Below are positions 43,651 through 52,336 of a DNA stretch of 64,000 bases, piece by piece. The notes under the pieces are model-generated. The model did no database searches, was not told where the DNA came from, and worked only from the letters and a program-made list of their open reading frames with translations. Origin of the DNA: VXYL01 sp965243095 (GTDB lineage: Bacteria; Pseudomonadota; Gammaproteobacteria; Pseudomonadales; Azotimanducaceae); assembly GCA_965243095.1 (NCBI GenBank), contig OZ251530.1, positions 2,914,001-2,978,000 on the forward strand, given 5' to 3'. Every line of letters starts with the position of its first letter. The stretch's first letter is position 1. The position numbers and the translations under genes are program-made.

Positions 43651-44388
43651 CTAAACCGAGACGCCAAGTTCGCGCAATCGGCGCTCCGCCTGTTCGGCCC
43701 AACCGCGGTTGGCAACGGGGCTCGCCGGGCTCGGATGCAGGACGCGCTCGACGCGAAAGGATGGCGGCAACGCGGCTTGGGCTCGGCGGTACGCGAAATC
43801 GCCCACGCCGATGACAATCTCCGGTTCCAACACCTCGCAGCATGCCACCAGCGCCGCGTCGCACACGGCGAACAACGCCGCGCGTTCGGCGGGTGCGAGC
43901 TTGTCCGGCGTGCGATTGCGCGCGTTGCCGCCGGTGCCCGGTTCGATGAAGCACAGCGGGCAGTAGTTCAACACGCCGAACCGTGCGAAGAACGCCCGCG
44001 GCGTACCGAAACGCGCTTGCGCCCAACCCCAGAAGCGCGTGCCGCTCACCTCGCGGCGCTCGCAACGCCCGCCAAGCACCGGGCGCTTGGGATGCTGGTG
44101 CGGCGGCGGCGCAACGTCGATCGGCAAGCGCAGCCAATCGCGCACGACCGTCACATCGCCGAACGGCACGCCGGTTTGCGCCATGCCCCAAGGCCCCGGA
44201 TTCATGCCCAGGAAGAGCACCTGCTTGGGTGTTTGCAGGTAACGCCGAAAGTAGGCCGCGGCCGGACGCCACGCATAGCGCAGCGGGTTGTAGACGTGGC
44301 TGACCGGGCCGCCGAAGGAGAGATCGTCCACGGCATCGCGCAACCCGCGTTGAATGGCAAGCAGTCGGTTGGCGTGGGCTGTGGACAT
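43651..44388 (-). CDS. SMUG-type uracil-DNA glycosylase
   Basis: 245 residues from ATG 44388. Motif I is LGMNPGPWGMAQTGVPFGD (residues about 60-78), followed by VRDWL. A central NYCPLCFIEP and the late VLHPSPASPVANRGW (motif II, HPSPxSP) match SMUG1-family enzymes. It removes uracil and oxidised pyrimidines such as hydroxymethyluracil from DNA. It is convergent with the HsdR-N-like gene, and the next leftward gene lies 40 bp upstream. Confidence 0.9.
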   Translation of the reverse strand: MSTAHANRLLAIQRGLRDAVDDLSFGGPVSHVYNPLRYAWRPAAAYFRRYLQTPKQVLFLGMNPGPWGMAQTGVPFGDVTVVRDWLRLPIDVAPPPHQHPKRPVLGGRCERREVSGTRFWGWAQARFGTPRAFFARFGVLNYCPLCFIEPGTGGNARNRTPDKLAPAERAALFAVCDAALVACCEVLEPEIVIGVGDFAYRRAQAALPPSFRVERVLHPSPASPVANRGWAEQAERRLRELGVSV

Positions 44389-44428
44389 CCTCGTGTCGAT
44401 AGGGCGTTGCGCCCAGCAAGGCGCACGG

Positions 44429-45013
44429 TCAGCTAGCCGTCCCCCAAGCGGCCCTCCCGGCCACCAAACGCCGTGCCAGCTTGTAGGCGCCGAACAGGCC
44501 GGCGGCGTACAGCGCGTCGCCGAGCAGGCTGCGGCCGAGGAACGGCAGGGCGTCCAGATAGCACTGCGCGAAACCGGCCGGCGTCAGCGGGCGGAAAAAC
44601 AGCCACACGCCCAGATTGGAGATCAGCCAAAAGACGAGCGCTCCGGCGCCAACGGCTACCGTTATGCGCGCGCCGGTGTCGCGCCGGCCGCCGACATCGC
44701 CGTGCAGGAGGCCGCGGCCGACGAGTGTGCTTGCCAGAAAGCCCAGATACACCGCCGCCATCGTGCCGGCGTGGTAGAGGCCGAGGTGCAGGTCGCCAAG
44801 GAACAGGGCGGCCAACGGCACAAGGTAGAAGAACCGCCGCTGCAGATAGGCGCCGGAGAACAACGCCAACGCGCCGATGGGGGCGATGTTCGCCGGATGC
44901 GGCAGCAGGCGCATCGCGGCCGCCGCCACAATTAGCAGCAAAATCAAACCGTTGTGTTCGACGAAGCGGCGCAACCAGCCGTTTGCGCCAACCTTGGTCA
45001 GTACCCCGTTCAT
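44429..45013 (-). CDS. DUF6580 family membrane protein
   Basis: 194 residues from ATG 45013. Five or six spans with HPANIAPIGALALFSGAYL, FLGDLHLGLYHAGTMAAVYL and YLDALPFLGRSLLGDALYA. These are typical of DUF6580, a family resembling the S components of ECF vitamin transporters. No energising module is beside it. It lies upstream of the SMUG gene on the same strand. Confidence 0.8.
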   Translation of the reverse strand: MNGVLTKVGANGWLRRFVEHNGLILLLIVAAAAMRLLPHPANIAPIGALALFSGAYLQRRFFYLVPLAALFLGDLHLGLYHAGTMAAVYLGFLASTLVGRGLLHGDVGGRRDTGARITVAVGAGALVFWLISNLGVWLFFRPLTPAGFAQCYLDALPFLGRSLLGDALYAAGLFGAYKLARRLVAGRAAWGTAS

Positions 45014-45156
45014 CGCGCCATCCGCACTCGTCTTCGCTGCTGTGGGATTGTAGCGCGGTGTGTTCGGTGTGGGCGGAGCGGACCAAACCAACGGCCGCCG
45101 GCAGTCGTTTGCGGTATTGTCGCTGTCTTGGTCAAACAACCAATCGGAGGAAGCGC

Positions 45157-45936
45157 TTGGAACTCAACAAAGTCACGCTCGATTTCCACGGCAAGGTGGC
45201 CGTGCTGCGGTTCAACCACCCGGAGGTGATGAACGCCGTCGGCGCGGACATGCTCGAAGGTCTGCATGCCGCGATGCGCGAAGTGCAGGACCCGAACAAC
45301 GGCGCCCGCTGCCTGCTGCTCACCGGCGAGGAGCGCGGCTTTTGCGCCGGCGCCAATCTCTCGGATCCGAAACGCGGCGGCGGCGCCGGCGGTTCGCTGC
45401 GCGCCGGCTACCACCCGCTGCTGCTGACGCTGCGCGACCTGGACATGCCCCTCGTCACCGCCGTGAACGGCGCCGCGGCCGGCGTCGGCATGAGCTTCGC
45501 CATCATGGGCGACATCGTGTGCGCCTCCAAGGGCGCGTTCTTCCTGCAGGCGTTCGCCCGCATCGGCTTGGTGCCGGACGGCGGCGCCACGTTCATGCTG
45601 CCGCGCATGGTGGGGTGGGGCAGGGCGATGGAGCTTTCGCTGCTCGCCGAACGCCTCTCGGCGGAGAAGGCCGAAACGTGGGGCTTGGTGAACCGCGTGT
45701 ACGAGGACAACGCCGCGCTGATGGAAGGCGCGTTGGAAATCGCCGCCAAGCTCGCCGACGGCCCGAAGTCGCTGGCGCTCATCCGGCGCATGTATTGGCA
45801 AACGTGGCACCAAGCCTACGAGCAGCAACTCGACATGGAAGCACGGCTGCAGGCCGAAGCCGGCCGCACCCTCGATCACGCCGAGGGGGTGAAGGCGTTC
45901 CTGGAAAAACGCGACGCCCGTTTCGCCGGGCGGTAG
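45157..45936 (+). CDS. Enoyl-CoA hydratase/isomerase (crotonase) family protein
   Basis: 259 residues from TTG 45157, with GGAGG 8 nt upstream. The oxyanion-hole segments are GERGFCAGANLSD and AVNGAAAGVGMSFAIMGDIV. The active-site loop reads FFLQAFARIGLVPDGGATFM, where PaaG-type isomerases have IGLIPD. The lack of a hydratase-type Glu there suggests an isomerase or ring-opening chemistry rather than plain hydration. Soluble, trimeric family. The nearby carboxyltransferase at 47489 would fit acyl-CoA metabolism, but they are separated by other sequence. Confidence 0.88.
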   Translation: MELNKVTLDFHGKVAVLRFNHPEVMNAVGADMLEGLHAAMREVQDPNNGARCLLLTGEERGFCAGANLSDPKRGGGAGGSLRAGYHPLLLTLRDLDMPLVTAVNGAAAGVGMSFAIMGDIVCASKGAFFLQAFARIGLVPDGGATFMLPRMVGWGRAMELSLLAERLSAEKAETWGLVNRVYEDNAALMEGALEIAAKLADGPKSLALIRRMYWQTWHQAYEQQLDMEARLQAEAGRTLDHAEGVKAFLEKRDARFAGR

Positions 45937-45966
45937 GGGCGCGGCCGGCCGCGTTGCCGCGGGTGT

Positions 45967-46238
45967 GGGAATCAGCGCTCAACTCGCCGAGGGGCTCTCT
46001 CTTGCGAGGGGCAGCCCCCCCTCGCGCACCCCCGCTGAGGGCTCCGCATCCGGCTATGTGCGCTTCAAGGCCCAACGGCCACGACAAGCACGCCGCTGTC
46101 CCGGGGAATCAGCGCTCAACTCGCCGAGTGGGGCTCTCTCTTGCGAGGGGCAGGCCCCTCGCGCACCCCCGCTGAGGGCTCCGCATCCGGCTACGTGCGC
46201 TTCAAGGCCAAACCGCCACGACAAGCACGCCGTCATCC
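45967..46238. repeat. Tandem duplication of a 137-bp non-coding unit
   Basis: GGGAATCAGCGCTCAACTCG at 45967 recurs at 46104, and the two copies stay similar to their ends with a few substitutions and a two-base insertion. Each contains a small hairpin (GAGGGGC..GCCCCTC type). No coding potential or tRNA. This occupies most of the 405-bp gap between the crotonase and the ATPase genes. Confidence 0.85.
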
Positions 46239-46249
46239 CACGGGGGTCC

Positions 46250-46266
46250 CGGGGGCGAAGCCCCCG
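46250..46266 (+). terminator. GC hairpin in the gap before the ATPase gene
   Basis: CGGGGGCGAAGCCCCCG forms a 7-bp stem with a GAA loop. It stands after the tandem duplication and before the operator-like dyad and could end transcripts from the left. No T-run follows. Confidence 0.4.
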
Positions 46267-46284
46267 AAGCAGATCACGTGCGCC

Positions 46285-46342
46285 TTTAGCCATCTTTAGC
46301 CATGATTGAATAATTATCCATCTTTGGCTAAAGTTGGCTAAA
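46285..46342 (+). promoter_or_regulatory. Double inverted-repeat operator overlapping a start codon
   Basis: The left arm TTTAGCCATCTTTAGCCA (46285-46302) consists of two TTTAGCCA half-sites exactly 10 bp apart. The right arm 46325-46342 is its inverse, TGGCTAAAGTTGGCTAAA, with one mismatch. A 22-bp AT-rich centre separates them. The last half-site shares its final A with the ATG of the ATPase gene. Four half-sites on one DNA face suggest cooperative dimer binding that would block translation start and transcription. A binding protein is not identified. Confidence 0.65.
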
Positions 46343-47448
46343 TGGCTTCCGATGCATGGCACTTTCCGCGCCGGGATTTCGCCGCCCGCGTGCTACGGCT
46401 CCTCACGGACGGGCCGGCGCAAGCCTTTACGCTGTTCGGCGCGCGGCGCACGGGCAAGACGGAGTTCCTGCTCAAGGATCTGGCGGTGGTCGCCGAAGCG
46501 CGTGGGCATCGCGTGATCTACGCCTCGTTCTGGCAGGCGTCCCTCGCGCCGGCCGCGGTGTTGCTGCATGCGCTCGAAACCGCGCTCGGCAAGGGGCGCG
46601 GGTGCGGCCTGCGCGGGCTTGCTCCGAAGTTGAGTTTCGCCGTGCCCGGGGCCAAGGCGGAAATGAACTTCGCCGCCTTGGGCGCGGCCGAGAAGCCGCC
46701 GGACGACGTGCTCCTGCACTTGGACGACCTGCTCGAACGCGCCAGCCGGGGCCGCAAGCCCACGCTGCTGCTGCTCGACGAAGCGCAGGAACTTGCGCTC
46801 GCCGCCGGCAACAAACCGCTGGTCGCGGCGCTGCGCACCAGCTTGGACAAGCGCGCCGATCGATTGAAAACGGTGTTCACGGGATCGAGTCGGGATGGTC
46901 TCGCGGCGATGTTCTCGGTGCGTCAGGCGCCGTTCTTCCACTTCGCGACGGCCATCGATCTGCCCCGCCTCGGTGCGCCGTTCGTGGAGCACCTGCTGGG
47001 CGCGTTCCAAGCCGCGTCGGGCCGCCGGCTCGATGCCGATGAACTACTGGCCGCGTTCGAGCGCCTGCATGCCAATCCCTACTTCTTCCGCGTCCTGCTG
47101 GAAGCCCTGCTGCGCGACCCGGCGCTATCCGTGGCGGGCGCGATGGCGTCGCTGCGCGAGCGCATCGCCGAGGAGCTGGGCTACGTCGAGACTTGGCTTG
47201 GCCTCACGCCCCTGCAACGCGCCGTGGCTGGGGCGCTTGCGGCCAATGGCCAGCGGCCCTTCAGCCAGCCGTTCCGCGAGCGCGTGGGCAGGGCGTTGCG
47301 GGAAGAACCGCCATCGGCGGCGCAGGTGCAAGCGGCGCTGCGGCGGCTGCGGCGGCTTGGCGTTGCGGATACCCCGCTCGGCGAGTGGGCGTTGGCGGAT
47401 CCGGAGTTCGCCGCTTGGATACGCGAAGGTGGCGGCTTGGCCGAATAG
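46342..47448 (+). CDS. AAA/STAND-type ATPase, stand-alone
   Basis: 368 residues from ATG 46342. Walker A is LFGARRTGKTEFLLKDL (near residue 34), Walker B is PTLLLLDEAQELALAAGNKP, and a sensor-like VFTGSSRDGLAAMFS follows with an Arg. The C-terminal part is helical with a winged-helix-like end (AAQVQAALRRLRRLGVADTP). It resembles the archaeal-type ATPase_2 group, whose members sit in toxin, defence or mobile contexts. It is preceded by an unusual operator-like dyad and followed 40 bp later by a metabolic gene, which looks like a chance neighbour. Confidence 0.78.
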   Translation: MASDAWHFPRRDFAARVLRLLTDGPAQAFTLFGARRTGKTEFLLKDLAVVAEARGHRVIYASFWQASLAPAAVLLHALETALGKGRGCGLRGLAPKLSFAVPGAKAEMNFAALGAAEKPPDDVLLHLDDLLERASRGRKPTLLLLDEAQELALAAGNKPLVAALRTSLDKRADRLKTVFTGSSRDGLAAMFSVRQAPFFHFATAIDLPRLGAPFVEHLLGAFQAASGRRLDADELLAAFERLHANPYFFRVLLEALLRDPALSVAGAMASLRERIAEELGYVETWLGLTPLQRAVAGALAANGQRPFSQPFRERVGRALREEPPSAAQVQAALRRLRRLGVADTPLGEWALADPEFAAWIREGGGLAE

Positions 47449-47488
47449 GTTGGCTACAATCGCTTGGGCAACCGAGGGGCAGGGAACA

Positions 47489-49039
47489 ATGGTTTGGCAA
47501 GCGGAAATCGATGAACTCGCACGGCGGCGGTCGTTCGCCGAGCAGATGGGCGGCGAGACCGGCATCGCCGCGCAACGGCAGCGCGGCAAGCTCACCGTCC
47601 GCGAGCGCATCGACTTGCTCTGTGATGCGGATTCCTTCCGCGAGATCGGCCAGCTCGCCGGCGCCGCCACCTACGAGGGCAACGAGCTCAAGCACGTTCG
47701 GCCGTCCAACATGGTCATCGGCTTGGGCGAGCTGAACGGGCGCAAGGCCGTGCTCACCGCCGGCGACTTCACCGTGCGCGGCGGCGCCTCGGACGCCGCC
47801 ATCGGCAACAAGGGCGGCCACTCGCAGAAGATGGCGTTGGATTGGCGCCTGCCGTACGTTCGCCTGCTCGACGCCACCGGCGGCAGCGTCAAGACCTTCG
47901 AGCAGATCGGGCGCACCTACATCCCCACCAATCCGGTCACGCCCGGCGTGCAGGATCTCCTCTGCCAAGTGCCGGTGGTGGCGGCCGTGCTGGGTTCCGT
48001 GGCGGGTTTGCCGGCGGTGGATGCCTGTCTCGCCCACTTCAACGTGATGGTGAAGGGCATCAGCCAACTGTTCCCGGGCGGCCCGCCGGTGGTGAAGGCG
48101 GCGCTGGGCCTGGACATCACCAAGGAGGAGCTGGGCGACGAGCGCAGCCAGGTGTTCGAGAGCGGCGTGGTGGACAATCTGGCGGAGAGCGAAGAGGAGG
48201 CGTTCGCGATGGTCAAGCGCTTCCTAAGCTACCTGCCGGACAACGTGTGGCAGCTACCCCCGTGCGCCGACACCGGCGACGACCCGAACCGCCGCGACGA
48301 GTTTCTGCTCTCGGCCATTCCCCGCGAAAAGCGGCGCGTGTACGACGCCTACAAGATCCTGCGCGCGGTGCTGGACCGGGATTCGTTCTTCGAGATCACG
48401 CCGCACTACGGCCGCTCGCGCATCGTCGGCCTGGCGCGCATGGACGGCTACCCGGTGGGCGTGATGATCAACAACCCCAAGCGCATCGGCGGTTCCATGG
48501 ACGTGGCCGCCGGCACCAAGGTGATCCGCTTTCTGCAGCTATGCGACACCTTCCATCTGCCGCTCATCTACCTCGCCGACGAGCCGGGCTTCATGGTGGG
48601 GCCGGAGCAGCAACGCCAAGGCATCGTGCGCGCCGGCGCGAAGATGCTCTGCGCCACCTTGCGCACACGCATGCCGTGGATTTCCATCATCATCCGCCAG
48701 CTCTACGGCGTCGCCGGCCAATGCCACGAGCGGCCGAGCGGCATGTTCAAGCGCGTGGCGTGGCCTTCCGGGCATTGGGGTTCCATGCACATCTCCGGCG
48801 GCGTCTCCGCGGCGTACCGCCGGGTGATCGCCGAAGCGGACGATCCCGAAGCCAAGCAGGCGGAGATCGAGGCCCGCTTGGAGGCGCTGGCTTCGCCGCT
48901 GCGCACCGCCGAGGCGTTCAACATCGAGGACATCATCGACCCGCGCGAAACCCGGCCCATGATCTGCGACTTCGTGCGCATGGCGCAGCCACTCCTGCAA
49001 ACGCAACTCGGCCCCAGCCCCACGCCGTACATGCCGTAA
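47489..49039 (+). CDS. Acyl-CoA carboxylase carboxyltransferase (beta) subunit
   Basis: 516 residues from ATG 47489. The crotonase-fold carboxyltransferase halves are clear: RERIDLLCDADSFREIGQLA, PVVAAVLGSVAGLPAVDACL and VGVMINNPKRIGGSMDVAAG, then LIYLADEPGFMVGPEQQRQG. This matches propionyl/acetyl/methylcrotonyl-CoA carboxylase beta chains that accept CO2 from biotin. The biotin-carrying alpha subunit is not in the window, so the acyl substrate cannot be fixed. Confidence 0.93.
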   Translation: MVWQAEIDELARRRSFAEQMGGETGIAAQRQRGKLTVRERIDLLCDADSFREIGQLAGAATYEGNELKHVRPSNMVIGLGELNGRKAVLTAGDFTVRGGASDAAIGNKGGHSQKMALDWRLPYVRLLDATGGSVKTFEQIGRTYIPTNPVTPGVQDLLCQVPVVAAVLGSVAGLPAVDACLAHFNVMVKGISQLFPGGPPVVKAALGLDITKEELGDERSQVFESGVVDNLAESEEEAFAMVKRFLSYLPDNVWQLPPCADTGDDPNRRDEFLLSAIPREKRRVYDAYKILRAVLDRDSFFEITPHYGRSRIVGLARMDGYPVGVMINNPKRIGGSMDVAAGTKVIRFLQLCDTFHLPLIYLADEPGFMVGPEQQRQGIVRAGAKMLCATLRTRMPWISIIIRQLYGVAGQCHERPSGMFKRVAWPSGHWGSMHISGGVSAAYRRVIAEADDPEAKQAEIEARLEALASPLRTAEAFNIEDIIDPRETRPMICDFVRMAQPLLQTQLGPSPTPYMP

Positions 49040-49136
49040 CGCCGCTGCCTCGGAGGCAGCGACGCCGGCTCAGGCGTGGACGAGTTTCCGTCGCAGTGGA
49101 AGGCGCGCCGCCGCCCGGCGCGCCCGCCGTCGTCGG

Positions 49137-49682
49137 TCAGTCGCCGCTGGGCTGCTGCTGCTGGCTCTGCGGATAGTGGCAGGTCACGTTTGAGGCCGTG
49201 ATGCCTGTTCCGCTGCCCGTCAAGGAGAAACTGGCGGAGCTTGCCGTGTTGGGGGGGAGCGGTAGCTCCATGCTCCGCGGGCAACTGATGGTGACGGTGC
49301 TGGTGTGGTACACGGCGTTCCCGTTCGCGTCATCCGCCAATCTGGCTTTGTACTGCACGTCAAACGGATCCGACTCGGTGCTGGGGTAGCAATCGAAGAC
49401 CTGGGTGTGCCAACTCTTGGCTAGCGTGCGCCAATTTCCGAATCCGTCGCATTCGGTCTCGATTTGCCCTTCCGGGTGACTGTCCCCTTGCGCGGGCGTC
49501 GTGGTGTTGTTGATCACCCCTACGGAGAAGTGATACTGCGGCGGATTTTGGGCCAGCGTCAGCTGGGTGCCAATCGCGCCAGTGACAATCACCAGCGCGC
49601 AAACGGCGACCGCGACCAAGCGCGTCTTGAAGTGCTTTCCGTTCACGATCTCCACGGTGTCGGTGTTGGGGGGAGTGCTCAT
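49137..49682 (-). CDS. Secreted hypothetical protein
   Basis: 181 residues from ATG 49682, behind GGAGGATGG. A single N-terminal hydrophobic segment (LVAVAVCALVIVTGAIGTQL, about residues 22-41) acts as signal anchor or signal peptide. The mature part has four Cys (ECDGF, DCYPS, ISCPRS and NVTCHYP) that could form two disulphides, and a Gln-rich end. No family recognised. It is divergent from the alcohol dehydrogenase gene. Confidence 0.7.
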   Translation of the reverse strand: MSTPPNTDTVEIVNGKHFKTRLVAVAVCALVIVTGAIGTQLTLAQNPPQYHFSVGVINNTTTPAQGDSHPEGQIETECDGFGNWRTLAKSWHTQVFDCYPSTESDPFDVQYKARLADDANGNAVYHTSTVTISCPRSMELPLPPNTASSASFSLTGSGTGITASNVTCHYPQSQQQQPSGD

Positions 49683-49823
49683 GGTCCATCCTCCGTTGGA
49701 AGTTTGGGTTGAGGGCCGTACTGTGACCTTCCGGCTTTTCGCTGTCAAGGGCGGTTGGCGGCTTGCAAAACGGGATTCATCTGTGAAGATCAACGCCGTT
49801 GAAGAGATCAGGGAGCACCGCCC

Positions 49824-50909
49824 ATGAAAGCCGCCGTTTTCCGCGCCGTGAACGAGCCGATGGCCGTGGAGGAAATCGCCATCGACAAGCCGGGCCCGCG
49901 CGAGGTGCTGGTGCGCACCGCCGCCGCCGGCGTCTGCCACTCGGACATGCACTTCTTCAACGGCACCTACCCGGGCCAGACGCCCTGCGTGCTCGGCCAC
50001 GAATCCGCCGGCGTGGTGGAGGAGGTGGGCAGCGCGGTGCGCTACGTGCGGCCGGGCGATCACGTGATCACCTGCCTCTCCGTGTTCTGCGGCCACTGCG
50101 AATACTGCCTCACCGGGCACATGTCGCTGTGCCAGGAACCGGAGGTGCGGCGCGGCGCCGAGGACGCGCCGCGGCTTTCCAAAGACGGCGCCGGCTTGAC
50201 GCAGTTCGCCAATCTCGGCTCGTTCGCCGAGAAGATGCTGGTTCACGAGCACTCGGTGGCGAAAATCCGCGACGACATACCGCTGGACCGGGCGGCGCTC
50301 ATCGGCTGCGCGGTCACCACCGGCGTCGGCGCGGTCATTCACACCGCGGCGGTGGAACCCGGCGCCACGGTGGCGGTGATCGGCTGCGGCGGCGTGGGCC
50401 TCTCCTGCGTGAACGGCGCCGCCATCGCCGGCGCCTCGCGGGTGATCGCCGTGGATACGGTGGCCTCCAAGCTGCAGTTGGCGGGCAACTTCGGCGCCAC
50501 GGACATGGTGAACGCCAGCGACGGCGACGCGGTGCAACAGGTGCGCGACCTCACCGGCGGCGGGGTGCATTACTCCTTCGAGGCCATCGGCCTCAAAGCC
50601 ACGGCGGAGCAGGCGTTCCGCATGTTGCGGCCGGGCGGCACGGCGACCGTCATCGGCATGATTCCGCCCGGGGAGATGGTGCAACTGCACGGGCCGGACT
50701 TTCTCGCCGAGAAGAAGATCCAAGGCTCGATGATGGGTTCCAACCGCTTCCGCGTGGACATGCCGCGTTTCGTGGACTTCTACTTGCAAGGCCGCCTGCA
50801 TTTGGACGAGATGATCTCCAAACGCATCGGCCTCGGCGATGTGACGGACGCCTTGCTGGCGTTGAACACCGGCGAGATGGCGCGCAGCGTGATCGTCTTC
50901 GATTCGTAG
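49824..50909 (+). CDS. Zinc-dependent alcohol dehydrogenase (class III-like group)
   Basis: 361 residues from ATG 49824. Catalytic-zinc ligands are visible: VCHSDMHFFNGTYPGQTPCV with Cys, then LGHESAG (His-Glu) and the later GCAVTTG Cys. The structural-zinc cluster is CGHCEYCLTGHMSLC. The NAD-binding motif is VAVIGCGGVGLSC, followed by ASRVIAVDTVASKLQLA. It oxidises alcohols or formaldehyde-type adducts with NAD. The closest general type is the Rxyl_3153/AdhD group. It stands alone, with murA next on the same strand. Confidence 0.9.
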   Translation: MKAAVFRAVNEPMAVEEIAIDKPGPREVLVRTAAAGVCHSDMHFFNGTYPGQTPCVLGHESAGVVEEVGSAVRYVRPGDHVITCLSVFCGHCEYCLTGHMSLCQEPEVRRGAEDAPRLSKDGAGLTQFANLGSFAEKMLVHEHSVAKIRDDIPLDRAALIGCAVTTGVGAVIHTAAVEPGATVAVIGCGGVGLSCVNGAAIAGASRVIAVDTVASKLQLAGNFGATDMVNASDGDAVQQVRDLTGGGVHYSFEAIGLKATAEQAFRMLRPGGTATVIGMIPPGEMVQLHGPDFLAEKKIQGSMMGSNRFRVDMPRFVDFYLQGRLHLDEMISKRIGLGDVTDALLALNTGEMARSVIVFDS

Positions 50910-51013
50910 CGAGCAGCGGTGCGCCGCCGGCGGGCGCCTCCATAAAGGCTCCACCGCTCTTGCGCTTTTCCTAAGCCCACCGCGGGCAGGCGACGCGGCA
51001 TACTGGACGGCGC

Positions 51014-52294
51014 ATGGACTACTTCCGCATCGAAGGCGGCCAGCCCCTGCGCGGCGCCATCGCGCCGATGGGCAACAAGAACTCGGCCTTGCCGCTGCTT
51101 GCGGCGTCCGTGCTGGCGGACGCGCCGCTGGTGGTGGGCAACGTGCCCGACATCGGCGACGTCCACACCAAGCTCGCCGTGCTGCGCAGCATCGGCGTGG
51201 AGGCGTGCTTCGAGAACAACACCTGCGCGTTGAACGCCGCCAACGTGGCGGACGTTCCGCCGGACGCCGCCCTCTCCGGCCAGATCCGCACCGCCGTACT
51301 GCTCGCCGCGCCGCTGCTGGCGCGCTTCGGCCGCGCCCGCATCGCCCGCCCGGGCGGCGATCGCATCGGCCGGCGACGCTTGGACACGCATCTGCTCGCG
51401 CTGCAGGCGATGGGCGTGGCAATCGACACCGAGCCCGGCCACTACCTGCTGCGCGCCAAGAAGCTGCGCGCCGGGGATTTGTTCCTGGACGAAATGAGCG
51501 TCACCGGCACCGAGCAGGCGATTCTCGCGGCGGTGTTGGCCGAGGGCGTCACCACCATCGCCAACGCCGCGATGGAGCCGCATGTGCAGGACGTGTGCCG
51601 CTGCTTGAACGCGATGGGCGCGTGCATCAGCGGCATCGGCACGCATGATCTCACCGTCGAAGGCGTGTCGCGGCTGGGCGGTGCCCGCTTCGACATCGGC
51701 CCGGACTACATGGAGGTGGGCTCGCTCATCGGCCTCGCCGCCGCCACCCGCTCCGGCATCCGCATCGTCGGCGCGCATCCCCACGACCACCGCATGACGC
51801 GCATCATGTACGGGCGCCTGGGCATCACTTGGCAAGACGACGGCGACGACATCGTGGTGCCCGCCGAACAGGAGCTAGCGGTGATGCCGGATTTTGACGG
51901 CGCGGTGCCGAAAATCGACGACATGCCGTGGCCCGGTTTCCCGCCGGATCTCATCAGCATCGCCTTGGTGGTGGCCACGCAGAGCCGCGGCACGGTGTTG
52001 ATTCACCAGAAGATGTTCGACCGGCGCTTGGTGTTCGTGGATCGCTTGATCGACATGGGCGCCGGCATCGTGCTGTGCGATCCGCACCGGGCGCTGGTGA
52101 TGGGGCCGACGCCGCTGCGCGGCGAACGCTTGGTGTCGCCGGACATCCGCGCCGGCATGGCGCTCGTCATCGCCGCCCTTTGCGCGCGGGGGGAAAGCAC
52201 CATCCACAACGCCGGGCAGATAGACCGCGGCTACGAGCGCTTGGACGCGCGGCTGCGGGCGCTGGGCGCGCGTGTGGAGCGGCTTGCCGAGTAG
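51014..52294 (+). CDS. murA: UDP-GlcNAc enolpyruvyl transferase homologue with Asp replacing the catalytic Cys
   Basis: 426 residues from ATG 51014. Substrate-binding GNKNSALPLLAASVLA (Lys22-Asn23) is conserved, as are PPDLISIAL (the general-acid Asp region) and DRGYERLDARLRALGA (Arg region). The active-site loop reads PGGDRIGRRRLD: position 116 is Asp where E. coli MurA has Cys115. The enzyme transfers enolpyruvate from PEP to UDP-GlcNAc, the first committed step of peptidoglycan synthesis. Asp at this site is known in some bacteria and makes MurA insensitive to fosfomycin. It may be the only murA or a diverged second copy; the window cannot tell. Confidence 0.85.
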   Translation: MDYFRIEGGQPLRGAIAPMGNKNSALPLLAASVLADAPLVVGNVPDIGDVHTKLAVLRSIGVEACFENNTCALNAANVADVPPDAALSGQIRTAVLLAAPLLARFGRARIARPGGDRIGRRRLDTHLLALQAMGVAIDTEPGHYLLRAKKLRAGDLFLDEMSVTGTEQAILAAVLAEGVTTIANAAMEPHVQDVCRCLNAMGACISGIGTHDLTVEGVSRLGGARFDIGPDYMEVGSLIGLAAATRSGIRIVGAHPHDHRMTRIMYGRLGITWQDDGDDIVVPAEQELAVMPDFDGAVPKIDDMPWPGFPPDLISIALVVATQSRGTVLIHQKMFDRRLVFVDRLIDMGAGIVLCDPHRALVMGPTPLRGERLVSPDIRAGMALVIAALCARGESTIHNAGQIDRGYERLDARLRALGARVERLAE

Positions 52295-52336
52295 CCCCTT
52301 GGTACTGCCCAGCCTGCGGCGTTGAACCCGCAGGCG

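Noticed and set aside
45967..46238. The tandem duplication as part of a coding gene
   Set aside because: Short frames differ between the copies and have no family features or ribosome sites.
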